DNA from: Streptomyces albipurpureus
Lineage (GTDB): Bacteria; Actinomycetota; Actinomycetes; Streptomycetales; Streptomycetaceae
NCBI RefSeq assembly: GCF_023701525.1
Contig: NZ_JAMQAW010000023.1
Coordinates: 163,936 to 205,645, forward strand
DNA length: 41,710 nt
Direction of reading: 5' to 3'
The position numbers and the translations under genes were made by a program. Below are positions 41,346 to 41,710 of the stretch, in pieces (the first letter of the stretch is position 1; each line of letters begins with the position of its first letter). The notes under the pieces are model-generated. The model had not been told where the DNA came from and did no database searches. It saw only the letters and a list, made by a program, of their open reading frames with translations.

Positions 41346-41710
41346 GGGTGACCGTGTCCTGGGGTCTTGGGCGCCTCGGCTGGGTGCTCCTGTGTTGGTT
41401 GTTCTCACCGGGGGTGGGGGGTTCCGTCCTCAAACGCCGGACAGGCTGAGGCGGGACCCCTGGCAGGGGCCTTGCCTCGGAGGAGGTGACCCAGTCCCGA
41501 GGACTTGGATGCCCCGGCTGGGCGACCCCGTGTCGGTTATCCCCACCGGGGTGGGGGGTTCCGTCCTCAAACGCCGGACAGGCTGAGGCGGGACCCCTGG
41601 CAGGGGCCTTGCCTCGGAGGAGGTGACCCAGTCCCGAGGACTTGGGCGCCCCGGCTGGGCGACCCCGTGTCGGATGTCCCCACCCGAGGCGGGGGGTTCC
41701 GTCCTCAAAC
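41346..41710. repeat. 137-138 bp tandem repeat array, truncated by the window end
   Basis: GGTTCCGTCCTCAAACG recurs with its G-T-T-C-C core at 41421, 41558 and 41696, a period of 137 then 138 bp. The unit includes CAAACGCCGGACAGGCTGAG, CCCCTGGCAGGGG (a tight hairpin) and a GGAGGAGGTGACCCAG segment. The first copy (from about 41346) is degenerate upstream; the two next are nearly identical; the third runs off the edge. The CTCAAACGCCGGAC core is, to my knowledge, a dispersed Streptomyces intergenic repeat. Open frames drawn across it are artefacts. Confidence 0.9.

Noticed and set aside
41326..41710. CRISPR array or coding repeat at the window end
   Set aside because: The units are 137-138 bp and near-identical throughout, with no short repeat plus variable spacer pattern; open frames merely follow the repeat.

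Overview
The window is a stretch of Streptomyces chromosome. It is very GC-rich, has strong G/C bias at third codon positions, uses GTG and TTG starts often, and carries actinobacterial hallmark genes: DivIC, DUF501, two Rpf resuscitation-promoting factors, a BldD-era XRE/TPR regulator and a Scy/FilP-like coiled-coil protein. I see no replication origin, prophage, transposase, CRISPR array or tRNA/rRNA gene. Most of the window looks like conserved core; the last 6 kb is more accessory.

Region 1 (1-8.5 kb, all minus strand): cyclopropane fatty-acid synthase; type II NADH dehydrogenase with two Rex-like operators upstream; Ppx/GppA phosphatase; DUF501; DivIC; enolase. Several strong terminators separate these units. 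Region 2 (8.5-12.4 kb, minus): two LysM-bearing Rpf muralytic enzymes and a cytochrome P450. The first Rpf gene is preceded by a clear c-di-AMP (ydaO-type) riboswitch and a promoter whose -35 box lies in a perfect 13+13 bp inverted repeat. Region 3 (12.6-20.1 kb, minus): MazG pyrophosphohydrolase, a SurA-N lipoprotein, a GtrA membrane protein, a soluble Ser/Thr kinase with a C-terminal helical-repeat region that is translationally coupled to a Pro-rich membrane protein, and a solitary type I-like methylase/specificity fusion whose catalytic NPPY motif reads HPPF.

Region 4 (20.3-29.6 kb, mixed strands): two exported or lipid-anchored proteins, a lipoprotein HNH nuclease, DUF4259, Mfd, an XRE/TPR regulator, and a divergent small gene that appears frameshifted by a 7-bp tandem repeat. 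Region 5 (29.6-35.4 kb): a MacB-like ABC exporter (permease plus ATPase), a 14-TM MFS drug exporter, and a small MTWNEWEQ protein.

Region 6 (35.4-41.3 kb): a Scy/FilP-like coiled-coil protein, followed by a cluster built from polymorphic-toxin and immunity domains. It contains an Imm35-like/proline-rich/deaminase/SUKH-4 fusion, a WHH-nuclease-like/SUKH fusion, and a YwqJ-type deaminase with an adjacent SUKH-3 immunity gene. Toxin-like and immunity-like domains sit in one polypeptide twice, and none of the genes has an export module, so an intracellular defence or signalling role is possible. The window ends in a 137-138 bp tandem repeat array that runs off the edge.

Starts were chosen by ribosome-binding-site position where possible. 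All functions are homology recognition by eye; no database search was run.
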